From an uncultured Ruminococcus sp. (GTDB taxonomy: Bacteria > Bacillota > Clostridia > Oscillospirales > Ruminococcaceae): a stretch of DNA of 19,721 nucleotides. The position numbers and the translations under genes were made by a program. The notes under the pieces are model-generated. The model had not been told where the DNA came from and did not search any database. It saw only the letters and a list, made by a program, of their open reading frames with translations. The stretch is from contig CAMWHN010000010.1 in NCBI GenBank assembly GCA_947174085.1, positions 1 to 19,721 on the forward strand. The letters run 5' to 3'. Of this stretch, positions 6,673 through 15,422 are shown piece after piece. Position 1 is the first letter of the stretch. Each line of letters begins with the position of its first letter.

Positions 6673-7911
6673 TCAATCTCTTCTAAACAAATCTCTTGTA
6701 TAGACCTTAGCCTGAACATCGTCAAGACAAGAATCATATCTATTAGCAATAATCGCATTAGACTGAGCTTTGAACTTATCAAGATCATTCACAACAATAC
6801 TGCCGAAAAATGTGTCACCATCATTGAGAGTTGGCTCATAAATAATGACCTTTGCGCCCTTAGCTTTGACACGTTTCATAACGCCTTGGATAGAACTTTG
6901 ACGGAAGTTATCGCTGTTCGACTTCATTGTGAGTCTATAAACACCTATGGTCACTTCTTTTTCTTTACTCTTATCATAATCCAAATTATCACCATATGCA
7001 TAGTAACCTGCAAGCTGTAATACACGATCGGCAATATAATCTTTACGAGTACTATTGGAAGCAACTATAGCCGACATCATATTCTGTGGAACATCAGCAT
7101 AGTTAGCAAGCAATTGCTTAGTATCCTTAGGCAGGCAGTAACCGCCGTAACCAAAGCTCGGATTATTATAGTGACCGCCAATACGTGGATCGAGACAAAC
7201 ACCCTTGATAATCTGTTGCGTATCTAATCCTTTCATCTCTGCATAAGTATCCAGCTCATTGAAATAGCTCACACGAAGTGCAAGATATGTATTAGCAAAA
7301 AGCTTGACAGCTTCAGCCTCAGTGAATCCCATGAACAGTGTATCAATATCTTCTTTGATTGCCCCCTGCTGTAGAAGTCCTGCGAAAATTTTAGCAACCT
7401 CTACAAGACGCTCATCTTGCATATCTGTACCGACAATAATACGACTCGGATATAAATTGTCATATAGTGCTTTGCTCTCACGGAGAAATTCCGGGCTGAA
7501 GATAATGTTTTTTGAGCCAGTTTTCTCACGAATGGACTGTGTATAGCCTACAGGAATCGTGGACTTGATGACCATGATTGCATTTGGATTATACTTCATC
7601 ACAAGATCAATAACAGCTTCTACTGCTGAGGTGTCAAAGAAGTTCTTCTTGCTGTCATAATTGGTGGGGGCTGCAATGACAACAAAGTCTGCATCCTTGT
7701 AGGCTACTTCCGCATCCAGTGTTGCGGTCAGATCAAGCTCTTTCTCAGCAAGATATTTTTCGATATAATCATCCTGAATCGGTGACCTTTTTTTATTTAT
7801 GAGATAAACCTTTTCCGGAATAATATCCACTGCTACTACTGTATTGTGCTGTGCCAATAATGTGGCAATTGACAGACCGACATAGCCGGTTCCAGCTACT
7901 GCGATTTTCAT
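6673..7911 (-). CDS. ugd: UDP-glucose 6-dehydrogenase
   Basis: This 412-residue cytosolic enzyme oxidises UDP-glucose twice with NAD+ to UDP-glucuronate. The N-terminal Rossmann motif GTGYVGL lies at residues 7-13. STIPVGYT and SPEFLRES (139-146) are family signatures. The catalytic Cys is C259 in [14 protein letters not shown], where the thioester forms. The sequence resembles the short UDP-glucose type (about 390 residues in E. coli Ugd) rather than UDP-ManNAc dehydrogenase (WecC). TAGGAGG lies just upstream of the ATG at 7911, and the gene follows rfbB by nine bases. A 107-base gap to the dehydratase gene holds no convincing terminator. Glucuronate is therefore a likely component of the polymer. 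The exact substrate could still be another UDP-hexose. Confidence 0.93.
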   Translation of the reverse strand: MKIAVAGTGYVGLSIATLLAQHNTVVAVDIIPEKVYLINKKRSPIQDDYIEKYLAEKELDLTATLDAEVAYKDADFVVIAAPTNYDSKKNFFDTSAVEAVIDLVMKYNPNAIMVIKSTIPVGYTQSIREKTGSKNIIFSPEFLRESKALYDNLYPSRIIVGTDMQDERLVEVAKIFAGLLQQGAIKEDIDTLFMGFTEAEAVKLFANTYLALRVSYFNELDTYAEMKGLDTQQIIKGVCLDPRIGGHYNNPSFGYGGYCLPKDTKQLLANYADVPQNMMSAIVASNSTRKDYIADRVLQLAGYYAYGDNLDYDKSKEKEVTIGVYRLTMKSNSDNFRQSSIQGVMKRVKAKGAKVIIYEPTLNDGDTFFGSIVVNDLDKFKAQSNAIIANRYDSCLDDVQAKVYTRDLFRRD

Positions 7912-7920
7912 GTTTTCCTC

Positions 7921-8952
7921 CTAATTAATATGTGTTCGTCCACCATACATCTTCTTATAGTATTTTTGATATTCACCGCTAATGATAGTCTCCCACCACT
8001 CACGGTTTTCAAGATACCACTTGATCGTCTTCTTTATGCCATCTTCAAACTTTGTTTCGGGCAGCCAACCAAGCTCATTATGAATCTTGGTCGGGTCTAT
8101 TGCATAGCGCATATCGTGCCCCTTTCTATCCTCAACGTGTGTGATAAGAGACTCCGGCTTATCAAGTTCCTTACATATCAGCTTCACAATGTCGATATTC
8201 TTCATCTCGTTGTGACCACCCACATTGTAGATCTCGCCGACTTTACCATTGTGGATAATGAGGTCAATTGCGCCACAGTGATCCTCAACGTACAACCAGT
8301 CGCGGACGTTCAGTCCCTCGCCATAGACCGGCAACGGCTTATCCGCAAGCGCATTGGCAATCATCAACGGAATCAGTTTCTCAGGGAAATGATATGGTCC
8401 ATAGTTGTTCGAACATCTGGAAATTGTTACAGGAAGTCCATATGTCCTATGATAAGCCGTAACAAGAAGATCAGCACCTGCCTTAGAAGAACTATAGGGA
8501 CTACTTGTATGAATAGGGGTTTCCTCTGTAAAGAACAAGTCAGGTTTGTCAAGCGGAAGATCGCCATAAACTTCATCGGTACTTACCTGATGATAGCGCT
8601 GGATTCCGTACTTCCTGCAGGCATCCATAAGAACTTGTGTGCCGAGAATATTGGTCTGGAGGAAAATCTCTGGATTCTCAATACTGCGGTCAACATGAGA
8701 CTCTGCTGCGAAGTTAACAACGATATCTGGCTTTTCTTCCTTAAACAGCTTGTATACACCCTCACGGTCACAGATGTCGAGCTTCACAAAACGAAAGTTC
8801 GGATTTTCCATGACAGGTGCAAGCGTGGAAAGATTACCTGCATAGGTGAGCTTGTCCAAGCAAATGATGCGGTAGTCAGGATATGTATTCAGCATATGGA
8901 ACACGAAATTTGAGCCAATAAAGCCGGCACCGCCGGTCACAATAATTGTCAT
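7921..8952 (-). CDS. rfbB: dTDP-glucose 4,6-dehydratase
   Basis: RfbB/RmlB converts dTDP-glucose to dTDP-4-keto-6-deoxyglucose using bound NAD+ (extended SDR family). The 343 residues match the usual length. TGGAGFIGSN (6-15) binds NAD. FAAESHVDRSI (81-91) and STDEVYGD (124-131) hold the Thr and Asp/Glu active-site pair, and Y153-x3-K157 is the SDR catalytic pair. RCSNNYGPYHFPEKLIPLMI is also diagnostic. AGGAGG starts in the TAG stop of rfbA and lies five bases before the ATG, so the two are coupled. The absence of rmlC and rmlD nearby means the product is probably not turned into dTDP-rhamnose here but passed to the DegT aminotransferase. Confidence 0.96.
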   Translation of the reverse strand: MTIIVTGGAGFIGSNFVFHMLNTYPDYRIICLDKLTYAGNLSTLAPVMENPNFRFVKLDICDREGVYKLFKEEKPDIVVNFAAESHVDRSIENPEIFLQTNILGTQVLMDACRKYGIQRYHQVSTDEVYGDLPLDKPDLFFTEETPIHTSSPYSSSKAGADLLVTAYHRTYGLPVTISRCSNNYGPYHFPEKLIPLMIANALADKPLPVYGEGLNVRDWLYVEDHCGAIDLIIHNGKVGEIYNVGGHNEMKNIDIVKLICKELDKPESLITHVEDRKGHDMRYAIDPTKIHNELGWLPETKFEDGIKKTIKWYLENREWWETIISGEYQKYYKKMYGGRTHIN

Positions 8953-8961
8953 AATAGCCTC

Positions 8962-9846
8962 CTAAAAAACAAATTTATCATCCGCAACTCGTCTCAAATG
9001 TTCACCATAAGGTGACTTACCATACAATTCCGCTGTATGTAAAAGCTGTTCCTTGGAGATCCATTTTTCGTGATATGCAATTTCCTCCGGTGCTGAGATG
9101 ACAACACCCTGACGATTCTGCACCGTCTGCACAAATTCTGCGGCTTCCATCAAGCTTTCCATTGTCCCCGTATCAAGCCATGCAAAACCGCGTCCGAGGA
9201 TCTGCACCTTCAGTGTATCCTGTCCCAGATATAATCGGTTGAGATCCGTGATCTCCAGTTCACCGCGCGCAGAAGGATTTACCATTTTCGCCATTTCACT
9301 AACGCCAGAAGGGTAGAAATATAAACCGGTAATTGCATAATTTGACTTTGGATGCTCTGGTTTTTCTTCTACAGAAACCACATTGCGTTTCTCATCAAAC
9401 TCAACGATACCAAAGCGTTCTGGATCCTGCACAAAGTAGCCGAATACAGTTGCCTTTCCTGTTTCAGCATTTTTCACTGCTTCGGAAAGGTTTTTTCTAA
9501 ACCATCCACCGTAAAAGATGTTATCGCCAAGCACCATAGCACACGGCGCATCACCGATAAAATACTCTCCAATCAAAAAAGCCTGTGCCAGTCCATCAGG
9601 AGACTCTTGAACAGCATAGGATAAATGAATTCCTAAACTGCTGCCATCTCCCAGAAGTTCCTGAAAACGAGGAGTATCTGAAGGTGTTGAAATGATAAGA
9701 ATATCCCTGATGCCAGCGAGCATAAGCGTTGACAGCGGATAGAAAATCATTGGCTTATCATAGATAGGCAACAATTGTTTAGATGTCACTTTTGTAATTG
9801 GATATAATCTTGTGCCGGATCCACCGGCAAGGATGATTCCTTTCAT
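8962..9846 (-). CDS. rfbA: Glucose-1-phosphate thymidylyltransferase
   Basis: RfbA/RmlA joins glucose-1-phosphate and dTTP to dTDP-glucose, the first step of the dTDP-sugar route. It has 294 residues, normal for the family. The nucleotide-binding signature [11 protein letters not shown] (8-18) is followed by [18 protein letters not shown] (107-113) and EEKP with [11 protein letters not shown] form the sugar-binding part, and [11 protein letters not shown] and [11 protein letters not shown] close the active site. The ATG at 9846 with GAGGTGG just upstream was chosen; an in-frame ATG 12 codons earlier would add a stretch that is mainly the untranslated leader and the ribosome site. It follows the DegT gene by 38 bases and is followed at once by rfbB. 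Confidence 0.96.
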   Translation of the reverse strand: MKGIILAGGSGTRLYPITKVTSKQLLPIYDKPMIFYPLSTLMLAGIRDILIISTPSDTPRFQELLGDGSSLGIHLSYAVQESPDGLAQAFLIGEYFIGDAPCAMVLGDNIFYGGWFRKNLSEAVKNAETGKATVFGYFVQDPERFGIVEFDEKRNVVSVEEKPEHPKSNYAITGLYFYPSGVSEMAKMVNPSARGELEITDLNRLYLGQDTLKVQILGRGFAWLDTGTMESLMEAAEFVQTVQNRQGVVISAPEEIAYHEKWISKEQLLHTAELYGKSPYGEHLRRVADDKFVF

Positions 9847-9884
9847 TGTACCACCTCGTTCATTTTTAAGGATATGAATCATGG

Positions 9885-10997
9885 TTATTTCTTACACTTC
9901 ATAATGACTTGACAGATACGGTCAACATCATCCAAAGTCAAATCTTCATAAAGTGGAAGTGTCAGAACTCGTTTGCTGATATATAATGCAACTGGAGTTT
10001 TTGACACATCGTACTGTCCGTGGAAAGCTGCAAATGTATTAGTCAGCGGGTAGAAATATTTTCTTGCACCAATGCCGTTTTCTGCCAGTTCATCCATCAC
10101 TTCATTGCGTGATGCGCCAAACTTCTTCTCATCAAATACAACTGGAAAATATGCATAATTAGACTCAACATTTTTCTGAATCGGACTGAGTTGAATTTCT
10201 TCAACATTTTCCAGATGACTTCTGTATCGTTCTACAGCCAGCTTTCTTTTTGAAATAGCCTCGTCTAAATGACGCAGATTGCAGATTCCCATTGCTGCTT
10301 GAAATTCGTTCATTTTGGCGTTACCGCCAATGAAAGCCACTTCCTCCCGACCATGAATGCCGAAGTTCTTCATGTCATTGAGAAGCTGTACAAGTGAATC
10401 ATCTGAAAAGCATACTGCGCCGCCCTCAATAGTATTAAACACCTTCGTTGCATGGAAACTGAACATTGATGCATCTCCGAAGCTGGCCGAACTCTTACCT
10501 TTATATGTAACACCGAAAGCATGAGCTGCGTCATAGATGACCTTCAAACCATACTTCTTTGCAATACGGTCAATCTCCTCAACATTGCATATATTACCAT
10601 AAACATGAACGGAAACAATAGCACAGGTTTTGTCAGTAATGAGTGATTCGATCTTTGTAACATCCATCGTAAAATCTTCTGCATTAATGTCGCAGAACAC
10701 TGGCTTCAGTCCATTTCTGACAATTGCGTGTGTAGTTGATGCAAATGTGAATGGAGTTGTGATAATTTCGCCTCCATTTGGCAGATTCATAGCTGCAATC
10801 GCATTTTCCAGCGCAAGGTGACCGTTGGTGTAAAGCGTCACATGGGGTACATCAAGTAGCTTTTCAAGCTCTGTTTGAAGCTGCTGGTGCTTTACACCCA
10901 TATTTGTCAGCCAGTGACTTTCCCAAAGGTCTTTGATCTCTTCGCAGTATTCCTCATAATCTGGCATTGAGGAGCGAGTGACTAAAATAGTATTCAT
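9885..10997 (-). CDS. DegT/DnrJ/EryC1/StrS family sugar aminotransferase (probably dTDP-4-keto-6-deoxyhexose)
   Basis: This 370-residue PLP-dependent aminotransferase acts on keto groups of nucleotide sugars. [13 protein letters not shown] is the cofactor phosphate-binding area, and DAAHAFG (156-162) holds the Asp that binds the PLP ring nitrogen. K185 in [14 protein letters not shown] is the Schiff-base Lys. The neighbours rfbA and rfbB make dTDP-4-keto-6-deoxyglucose, so 4-transamination to dTDP-Qui4N or dTDP-Fuc4N (VioA/WecE type) is likely. A 3-amino product (FdtB/QdtB type) would need a ketoisomerase, which is not seen. The ATG at 10997 directly follows the GNAT stop (TAATATG) with AGGTG at good spacing; a GTG three codons earlier overlaps the previous gene. 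Confidence 0.9.
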   Translation of the reverse strand: MNTILVTRSSMPDYEEYCEEIKDLWESHWLTNMGVKHQQLQTELEKLLDVPHVTLYTNGHLALENAIAAMNLPNGGEIITTPFTFASTTHAIVRNGLKPVFCDINAEDFTMDVTKIESLITDKTCAIVSVHVYGNICNVEEIDRIAKKYGLKVIYDAAHAFGVTYKGKSSASFGDASMFSFHATKVFNTIEGGAVCFSDDSLVQLLNDMKNFGIHGREEVAFIGGNAKMNEFQAAMGICNLRHLDEAISKRKLAVERYRSHLENVEEIQLSPIQKNVESNYAYFPVVFDEKKFGASRNEVMDELAENGIGARKYFYPLTNTFAAFHGQYDVSKTPVALYISKRVLTLPLYEDLTLDDVDRICQVIMKCKK

Positions 10998-10998
10998 A

Positions 10999-11469
10999 TT
11001 ATTCACCTATTCTTCTTATCATGTAAATGCTTCCATTACTTGCATCGCACAAGTCCTTAAATCCATTTTTCAGATAAAAGCTATGAGCAGCATTTGTTTT
11101 GTATACTTCCAGTTTTATGTATTCCATACCATTTTGCAACGCAATATCGAATACTTGATTCAGAAGCAATGATCCAATTCGCTTTTCTCTATGTTTCTCT
11201 GCAACTGCAATAAAAGAAATATAAGCTGTTTTGGTTTCGTAATCATTTGAATAAAATGCTGAGAAACCCATATTCAGTTCATCAACCCTGTATACAAGAA
11301 AAAAAGCATACTTTGCAAACTTATCAGCCATCTTTGCACGATATTCATCACTAAATTTCAGCTCTGGCAGACAGTCTTGAAATTCTGTTAGCACTTCTTT
11401 AATTTGTTCAACGTGATCAAGCAAATGGAAATTCCTACCAAGTTCTATGTAACCACCATATTCTTTCAT
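10999..11469 (-). CDS. GNAT family N-acetyltransferase
   Basis: This 156-residue protein has a GNAT acyltransferase fold. ISFIAVAEKHREKRIGS (residues 84-100) is the acyl-CoA pyrophosphate-binding region; here the usual first Gly of R-x-x-G-x-G is Arg (R-E-K-R-I-G). EVYKTNAAHSFYLKNGF is the typical C-terminal motif B with N and Y residues. It lies two bases after the ATP-grasp gene, with GAGGAC as ribosome site, and its stop abuts the aminotransferase start. This suggests that it acylates the amino sugar made by the DegT enzyme (as WecD or VioB-like enzymes do) or the amino-acid group added by the ATP-grasp enzyme. The substrate assignment is inference; generic GNATs can have unrelated roles. 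Confidence 0.85.
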   Translation of the reverse strand: MKEYGGYIELGRNFHLLDHVEQIKEVLTEFQDCLPELKFSDEYRAKMADKFAKYAFFLVYRVDELNMGFSAFYSNDYETKTAYISFIAVAEKHREKRIGSLLLNQVFDIALQNGMEYIKLEVYKTNAAHSFYLKNGFKDLCDASNGSIYMIRRIGE

Positions 11470-11471
11470 AT

Positions 11472-12683
11472 TTAGTCCTCTAACTCAATCTCGAGCCAAT
11501 CATTTACACAGCTCATCGTAGCATCTAATTGCTCACGTGTATCAAAACGCAAAAACATATCTCCTAGGGACATATTTGCACCAGTAAATGGAAGAACCAT
11601 ATCTCCTGGCTTTGTAGTCATATCAATTACTTTAACGTAATATTTTTTGATTTCAGGATCAATTTTCAACGCCTTGAACTTACCACTCTGTCCTGTCCTT
11701 GCATGAATAATCATCTCACACCAGTAACCATCACACATTGTCTGTTTCACACTCTCGACCTGCATGCCGATTGCCTTTCTGACTTCATCCTTGATCAAAT
11801 CTACACCAAAAGCCATCCGCTGCAGTTCTGCAATTTTGCATCCTCCACCTCTTGGAGAAACCTCCATAAGATAAGGCTTTCCATCACTACCAACACAAGT
11901 TTCGATATTATAGATTCCAGTCTCCATATTAAGCAGTTTCATCAAACGTTGTGTTTCAATTGTCAAGTAATCTTGGTCAGCCTGATTCATTGTAGATGGC
12001 CAGATAATCATTGCCGGAGTATACGGATTATCCGCTTCTATATCAAATAACTGATCCGAATATGTTACAAACTTAAGTTCTCCGTTTACTGTAAACGGAT
12101 CTGCGCTAGAGTGATACCCTTTAAATGTTATGAAGTCTTCGATAATAAATGTAGCATTGTGAGAACCACCAACTGCAATTTCTATCGCCTCCTTCAACCC
12201 ATCTGGAGTTTCAACCTTAGTAACACCTTTGCTACCTGCGGAATCAACAGGCTTTACAATTACAGGCCAATTGAAAAATTCAATATCCTTGAATGGTTCT
12301 TCTTTATGTGTATACCTCTTAGCATGAGGAACATTAAAGCCATTTTCCGTCAAAAACTGTCTAAATAGTCCCTTATCTTGTAAAATACAAGTAGACTCAT
12401 ATGAACCTTGAAATGGCAATCCCATTTTCTCTGCGACATATGCAGCCGTTACTACGCCAGGATCACAAGCAAAAGACATAATACCATCAATTTTCAGTTT
12501 TTGTGCAGCTTCCAGTACTGCATCCTTTTCAATTATACTGACATTACAGTACTCGTCAGAATACTTATGAGCAATATTGTCGGGTAAATAGTCAGCAGTA
12601 ATAACATAGCACCCAAGTTCATGCGCAGCCCTAATAACAGGCAAGGCATAGCGTGAACCACCAAGAATCATAAGTTTTTTCAT
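11472..12683 (-). CDS. ATP-grasp domain protein, predicted carboxylate-amine ligase
   Basis: This 403-residue ATP-grasp enzyme is of the carbamoyl-phosphate-synthase-like/BtrJ-type group that activates a carboxylate as acyl-phosphate and joins it to an amine. The N-terminal pre-ATP-grasp Rossmann part starts MILGGSRYALPVIRAA. The ATP-grasp fold has the VIVKPVDSAGSKGV loop (141-154), IEDFI (181-185, adenine/ribose side), and YNIETCV and MEVSPRGGGCKIAE (273-286) with the Mg-binding acidic residues. A C-terminal part of about 100 residues ends in DWLEIELED. It is two bases from the flippase gene and two bases from the GNAT gene, with AGAGG before the ATG at 12683. Next to a sugar aminotransferase, the simplest role is attaching an amino acid or hydroxy-acid to the amino group of the dTDP-sugar. 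The acid used cannot be read from the sequence. Confidence 0.87.
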   Translation of the reverse strand: MKKLMILGGSRYALPVIRAAHELGCYVITADYLPDNIAHKYSDEYCNVSIIEKDAVLEAAQKLKIDGIMSFACDPGVVTAAYVAEKMGLPFQGSYESTCILQDKGLFRQFLTENGFNVPHAKRYTHKEEPFKDIEFFNWPVIVKPVDSAGSKGVTKVETPDGLKEAIEIAVGGSHNATFIIEDFITFKGYHSSADPFTVNGELKFVTYSDQLFDIEADNPYTPAMIIWPSTMNQADQDYLTIETQRLMKLLNMETGIYNIETCVGSDGKPYLMEVSPRGGGCKIAELQRMAFGVDLIKDEVRKAIGMQVESVKQTMCDGYWCEMIIHARTGQSGKFKALKIDPEIKKYYVKVIDMTTKPGDMVLPFTGANMSLGDMFLRFDTREQLDATMSCVNDWLEIELED

Positions 12684-12685
12684 AA

Positions 12686-14140
12686 TTAAGCCTCTTTCTT
12701 ATTTTTATGGAATAAACCACTTACTATTTTTATCAGATACTCAAAGCTATCAATGTGGAATATTTTTGAAAAAGAAATGTAAATAACCGCACCAACCAAA
12801 ATCTGAACCAGTAAAGTCAATGCATTGTTTAACCTCCAAAAATGAACACAATACACAACTCCACCCATTCCAATTGAAAGCAATATCTGCGGCAACATAT
12901 CTTTTATTTGCTCCAAGTAACTATAATTCATCAATTTTTTATTAGGCCAAGAATTGATAACCTGACCTAATACAGATGTAACAAGTAAACTATATGCCAT
13001 CGCCATTACGCTTATCCACATAGTTGATAAGATAGCAATTAACCCCACAACTTTTTTAATAATCTCCAGTTTTAAAAACAAGTCGCTCCGTCCCATTGCT
13101 TTAATTGCATTTAAGTTTGCAGTATGTATCGGATAAAAAGCATATGTGAAACAGAAAATTCTCAAAAATGGGACACATGGCAACCATTTATCTGTTAATA
13201 TAAGCGAAACTAGCGGTTCAGCACATATTGCAAGTCCAACCATGAATGGCATCATAATAAAAGTGCTCGTTTTTATAGCTCGTCTTGTCATATTCTTCAC
13301 AACCAATGGGTCATCTTGAGCGTTCGCCATTGTAGGTAACAGTACACTGTCAATTGAAGTGTTAATATTTGTTACTATCAATTTGGGGAATTTATCTCCT
13401 TGATTGTATTGTGCAAGATCTGAAGGACTATATTTCTTTCCTATAATAAGCTGTGTTAAATCTCTATAAACGGTATCAATTAGAGAAGAAATAAGTAGTT
13501 TCCATCCAAATGAGAATAAAACTTTCAGGCGATTTAAAGAAAAACACTTCTGTGGTCTCCACTTAACTGTAATCCATAGTATTGTAGTATCAACGGTAGC
13601 ATTGAAAAGCATCTGTGCCACTAAAGCCCAAACACCATATCCCATATATGCCATTGCGATTCCAACAACAGCAGCTCCAATAGTTCCGCCTAATGTTGAA
13701 AAGAAAAAGCGCTTAAAAAGTAAATTTCGTGATACATAAGCTTGCTGCACGTTCTTTACTCCAGATATAATCAATATTAAGCTTAATACTCTTACAACTG
13801 ACGTTAATTCGGGCATTTTATAGAAAGAAGCAATAAACGGTGCTAAAACAAACATTATCAAATACAGAAACGAACACATTAACAAATTAAACCAGAACAC
13901 GCTTGAAAAATCTACATCATCTGCATCTTTTTTCTGAATCAAAGCATTTCCCATGCCACTATCAACAAACACCTGCATTATCGTTGTAAAAACGGTTACA
14001 AGAGCAACTGTTCCATACACCGATGGATCCAGTAACCGAGTGAGTATAATTGAAACAATAAATGTAACTCCCTGTGCACCGCAGCGTTCAAGAAAACGCC
14101 AGATAAAACTAGAAACTATTACAGTTGAATGTTTGCTCAT
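12686..14140 (-). CDS. Wzx-like oligosaccharide/polysaccharide flippase (MOP superfamily)
   Basis: This 484-residue polytopic membrane protein has about 12-14 hydrophobic segments and belongs to the lipopolysaccharide-biosynthesis/Wzx-TuaB group of the MOP exporter superfamily. It flips undecaprenyl-PP-linked repeat units to the outer face of the membrane. The N-terminus (FIWRFLERCGAQGVTFIVS) and the following ILTRLLDPSVYG and DSGMGNALIQKK segments are typical of this family. Later come YNQGDKFPKLIV and VLLPTMANAQDD, also common in TuaB/WzxC-like proteins. The ATG at 14140 follows the TAA of the GT56 gene with no gap (TAAATG), with GGAGG upstream inside that gene. Substrate specificity cannot be inferred. 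Confidence 0.92.
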   Translation of the reverse strand: MSKHSTVIVSSFIWRFLERCGAQGVTFIVSIILTRLLDPSVYGTVALVTVFTTIMQVFVDSGMGNALIQKKDADDVDFSSVFWFNLLMCSFLYLIMFVLAPFIASFYKMPELTSVVRVLSLILIISGVKNVQQAYVSRNLLFKRFFFSTLGGTIGAAVVGIAMAYMGYGVWALVAQMLFNATVDTTILWITVKWRPQKCFSLNRLKVLFSFGWKLLISSLIDTVYRDLTQLIIGKKYSPSDLAQYNQGDKFPKLIVTNINTSIDSVLLPTMANAQDDPLVVKNMTRRAIKTSTFIMMPFMVGLAICAEPLVSLILTDKWLPCVPFLRIFCFTYAFYPIHTANLNAIKAMGRSDLFLKLEIIKKVVGLIAILSTMWISVMAMAYSLLVTSVLGQVINSWPNKKLMNYSYLEQIKDMLPQILLSIGMGGVVYCVHFWRLNNALTLLVQILVGAVIYISFSKIFHIDSFEYLIKIVSGLFHKNKKEA

Positions 14141-15244
14141 TTACTGTTCCTCCAATAAAAGTAAAAAGCTTCTCCACTCTTCAACATAGTATGAATAGCT
14201 TTGCACACAAAATGCCTGAGCTGCCTTTTCATTTATAACCAGTGAAGAACTGAACTCCTGAAAACTCATAGAACTAATTGAATCAATACATTCATGTTTC
14301 ACACCTTTATTTTCAAATGCACGGTGTATAATGCCCTGAGAATTTAAAAATAATTTTTTCTTTAAAGAAAGCAGGATTGAAATACATCCTAATGCATAGG
14401 AGCGGTTGGAAGAAAAGATTGCAACATCAATATTTTTTAAAAGTTTTACATAATTCTCATAATCTAGAAAATCCTCAATGATGATTGCTTTCTCTATCCA
14501 ATTGCTCTTAACATATGTTTTTACTTTTTCTATGTGCTCCTTATTTCCGTAAGAAAGAATCAGAAAAACCTTTATCGGAAATGCTTTAAATCTCTCTAAT
14601 TTTTTTAATATTTCAATATGATTATTTTCCGGATTTCCTGAATGACCGATGAGTACATTGCAACTATTATCAGTATTATTGCAATTGGAATCGGTTAAAA
14701 TTGTATTAACTATACTATATGCCTGCGAGGCATAACCTAATATCACTGTTGGAACATTACCAAATTTATCATGTATATCCATCACATCAATATCGTTGGC
14801 TACTCCAACCGCACGGAAACGTTTCACCTCAAGTTTCCACAGTTCATGAAATAACATTTTGCCTACATTTTTGAAAAACTCTCCTTTGACCATTTTATAA
14901 CTGCACACATCATGTCCCCATGTCCGCCAGATAATCTTTTTTTGGTATTTCAATTTGATTTTACATGCAATTCGTGGTTCAGGCATACTGTGAAAAAACA
15001 TCCACTGGCATTTCGTCAATAATTCATTTATTGTTCTAATATTGCCTTTTATATATTTAATATTACCGTACGACCGTAAAGTCTCATATATCGGCATATG
15101 TGGCGTTACAAATAAATGATCATTATAATTAAAGCCATTCTCAACTTCATAAAACATTTTAATCAGTTCTGGATAAAATTTCAAATCATTATGCCACAAA
15201 ACATGGATATATTTAAATTTTTCACTTATGGTTTTTTCGCTCAT
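14141..15244 (-). CDS. GT56 (WecF-like) TDP-Fuc4NAc-type glycosyltransferase
   Basis: This 367-residue protein resembles the WecF/fucosyltransferase family (CAZy GT56). E. coli WecF adds 4-acetamido-4,6-dideoxygalactose from its dTDP form to a lipid-linked intermediate of enterobacterial common antigen. Shared features are WMFFHSMPEP (81-90), WRTWGHDVCSYK (106-117) and VLIGHSGNPENNHIEIL (197-213). IEDFLDYENYVKLLKNIDVA, then SSNRSYALGCISILLSLKKK (278 onward), form the nucleotide-sugar side. No membrane helix is evident. The family's known donor matches the dTDP-amino-sugar route predicted from rfbA, rfbB and the DegT gene. A stretch rich in Asn/Asp/Ser (about 183-195) may be a lineage-specific loop. 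AAAGGA lies some 13 bases before the ATG at 15244, a rather long spacing. Confidence 0.82.
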   Translation of the reverse strand: MSEKTISEKFKYIHVLWHNDLKFYPELIKMFYEVENGFNYNDHLFVTPHMPIYETLRSYGNIKYIKGNIRTINELLTKCQWMFFHSMPEPRIACKIKLKYQKKIIWRTWGHDVCSYKMVKGEFFKNVGKMLFHELWKLEVKRFRAVGVANDIDVMDIHDKFGNVPTVILGYASQAYSIVNTILTDSNCNNTDNSCNVLIGHSGNPENNHIEILKKLERFKAFPIKVFLILSYGNKEHIEKVKTYVKSNWIEKAIIIEDFLDYENYVKLLKNIDVAIFSSNRSYALGCISILLSLKKKLFLNSQGIIHRAFENKGVKHECIDSISSMSFQEFSSSLVINEKAAQAFCVQSYSYYVEEWRSFLLLLEEQ

Positions 15245-15422
15245 TATTAACTAATATCCTTTCATTCATCAGTTCATTAAATACAATCCGCAAAAGTTAC
15301 TCATTTAAGCACCTTACAATTCAAAGAGTTAAAAAAATCATGCAAGAATCCAAAATGCTGTCGTGCACAGTTGATTTACATAGAAAACATCCTTTTATTT
15401 AAATTACTACGGTATCAAATCA

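Noticed and set aside
6673..7911. UDP-ManNAc dehydrogenase (wecC) paired with wecB
   Set aside because: The N-terminus ([20 protein letters not shown]) and the compact form resemble the short UDP-glucose dehydrogenases, not WecC; the pair is also far apart in the operon.
7930..8913. A 327-codon open frame on the + strand opposite rfbB
   Set aside because: It lies wholly antisense to rfbB, whose motifs and length are canonical; the + strand product has no recognisable domain and no ribosome site. It is a shadow frame.
9847..9882. Upstream ATG at 9882 as the start of rfbA
   Set aside because: The 12 extra residues translate the ribosome-binding region (GAGGTGG), and canonical RfbA begins [13 protein letters not shown].
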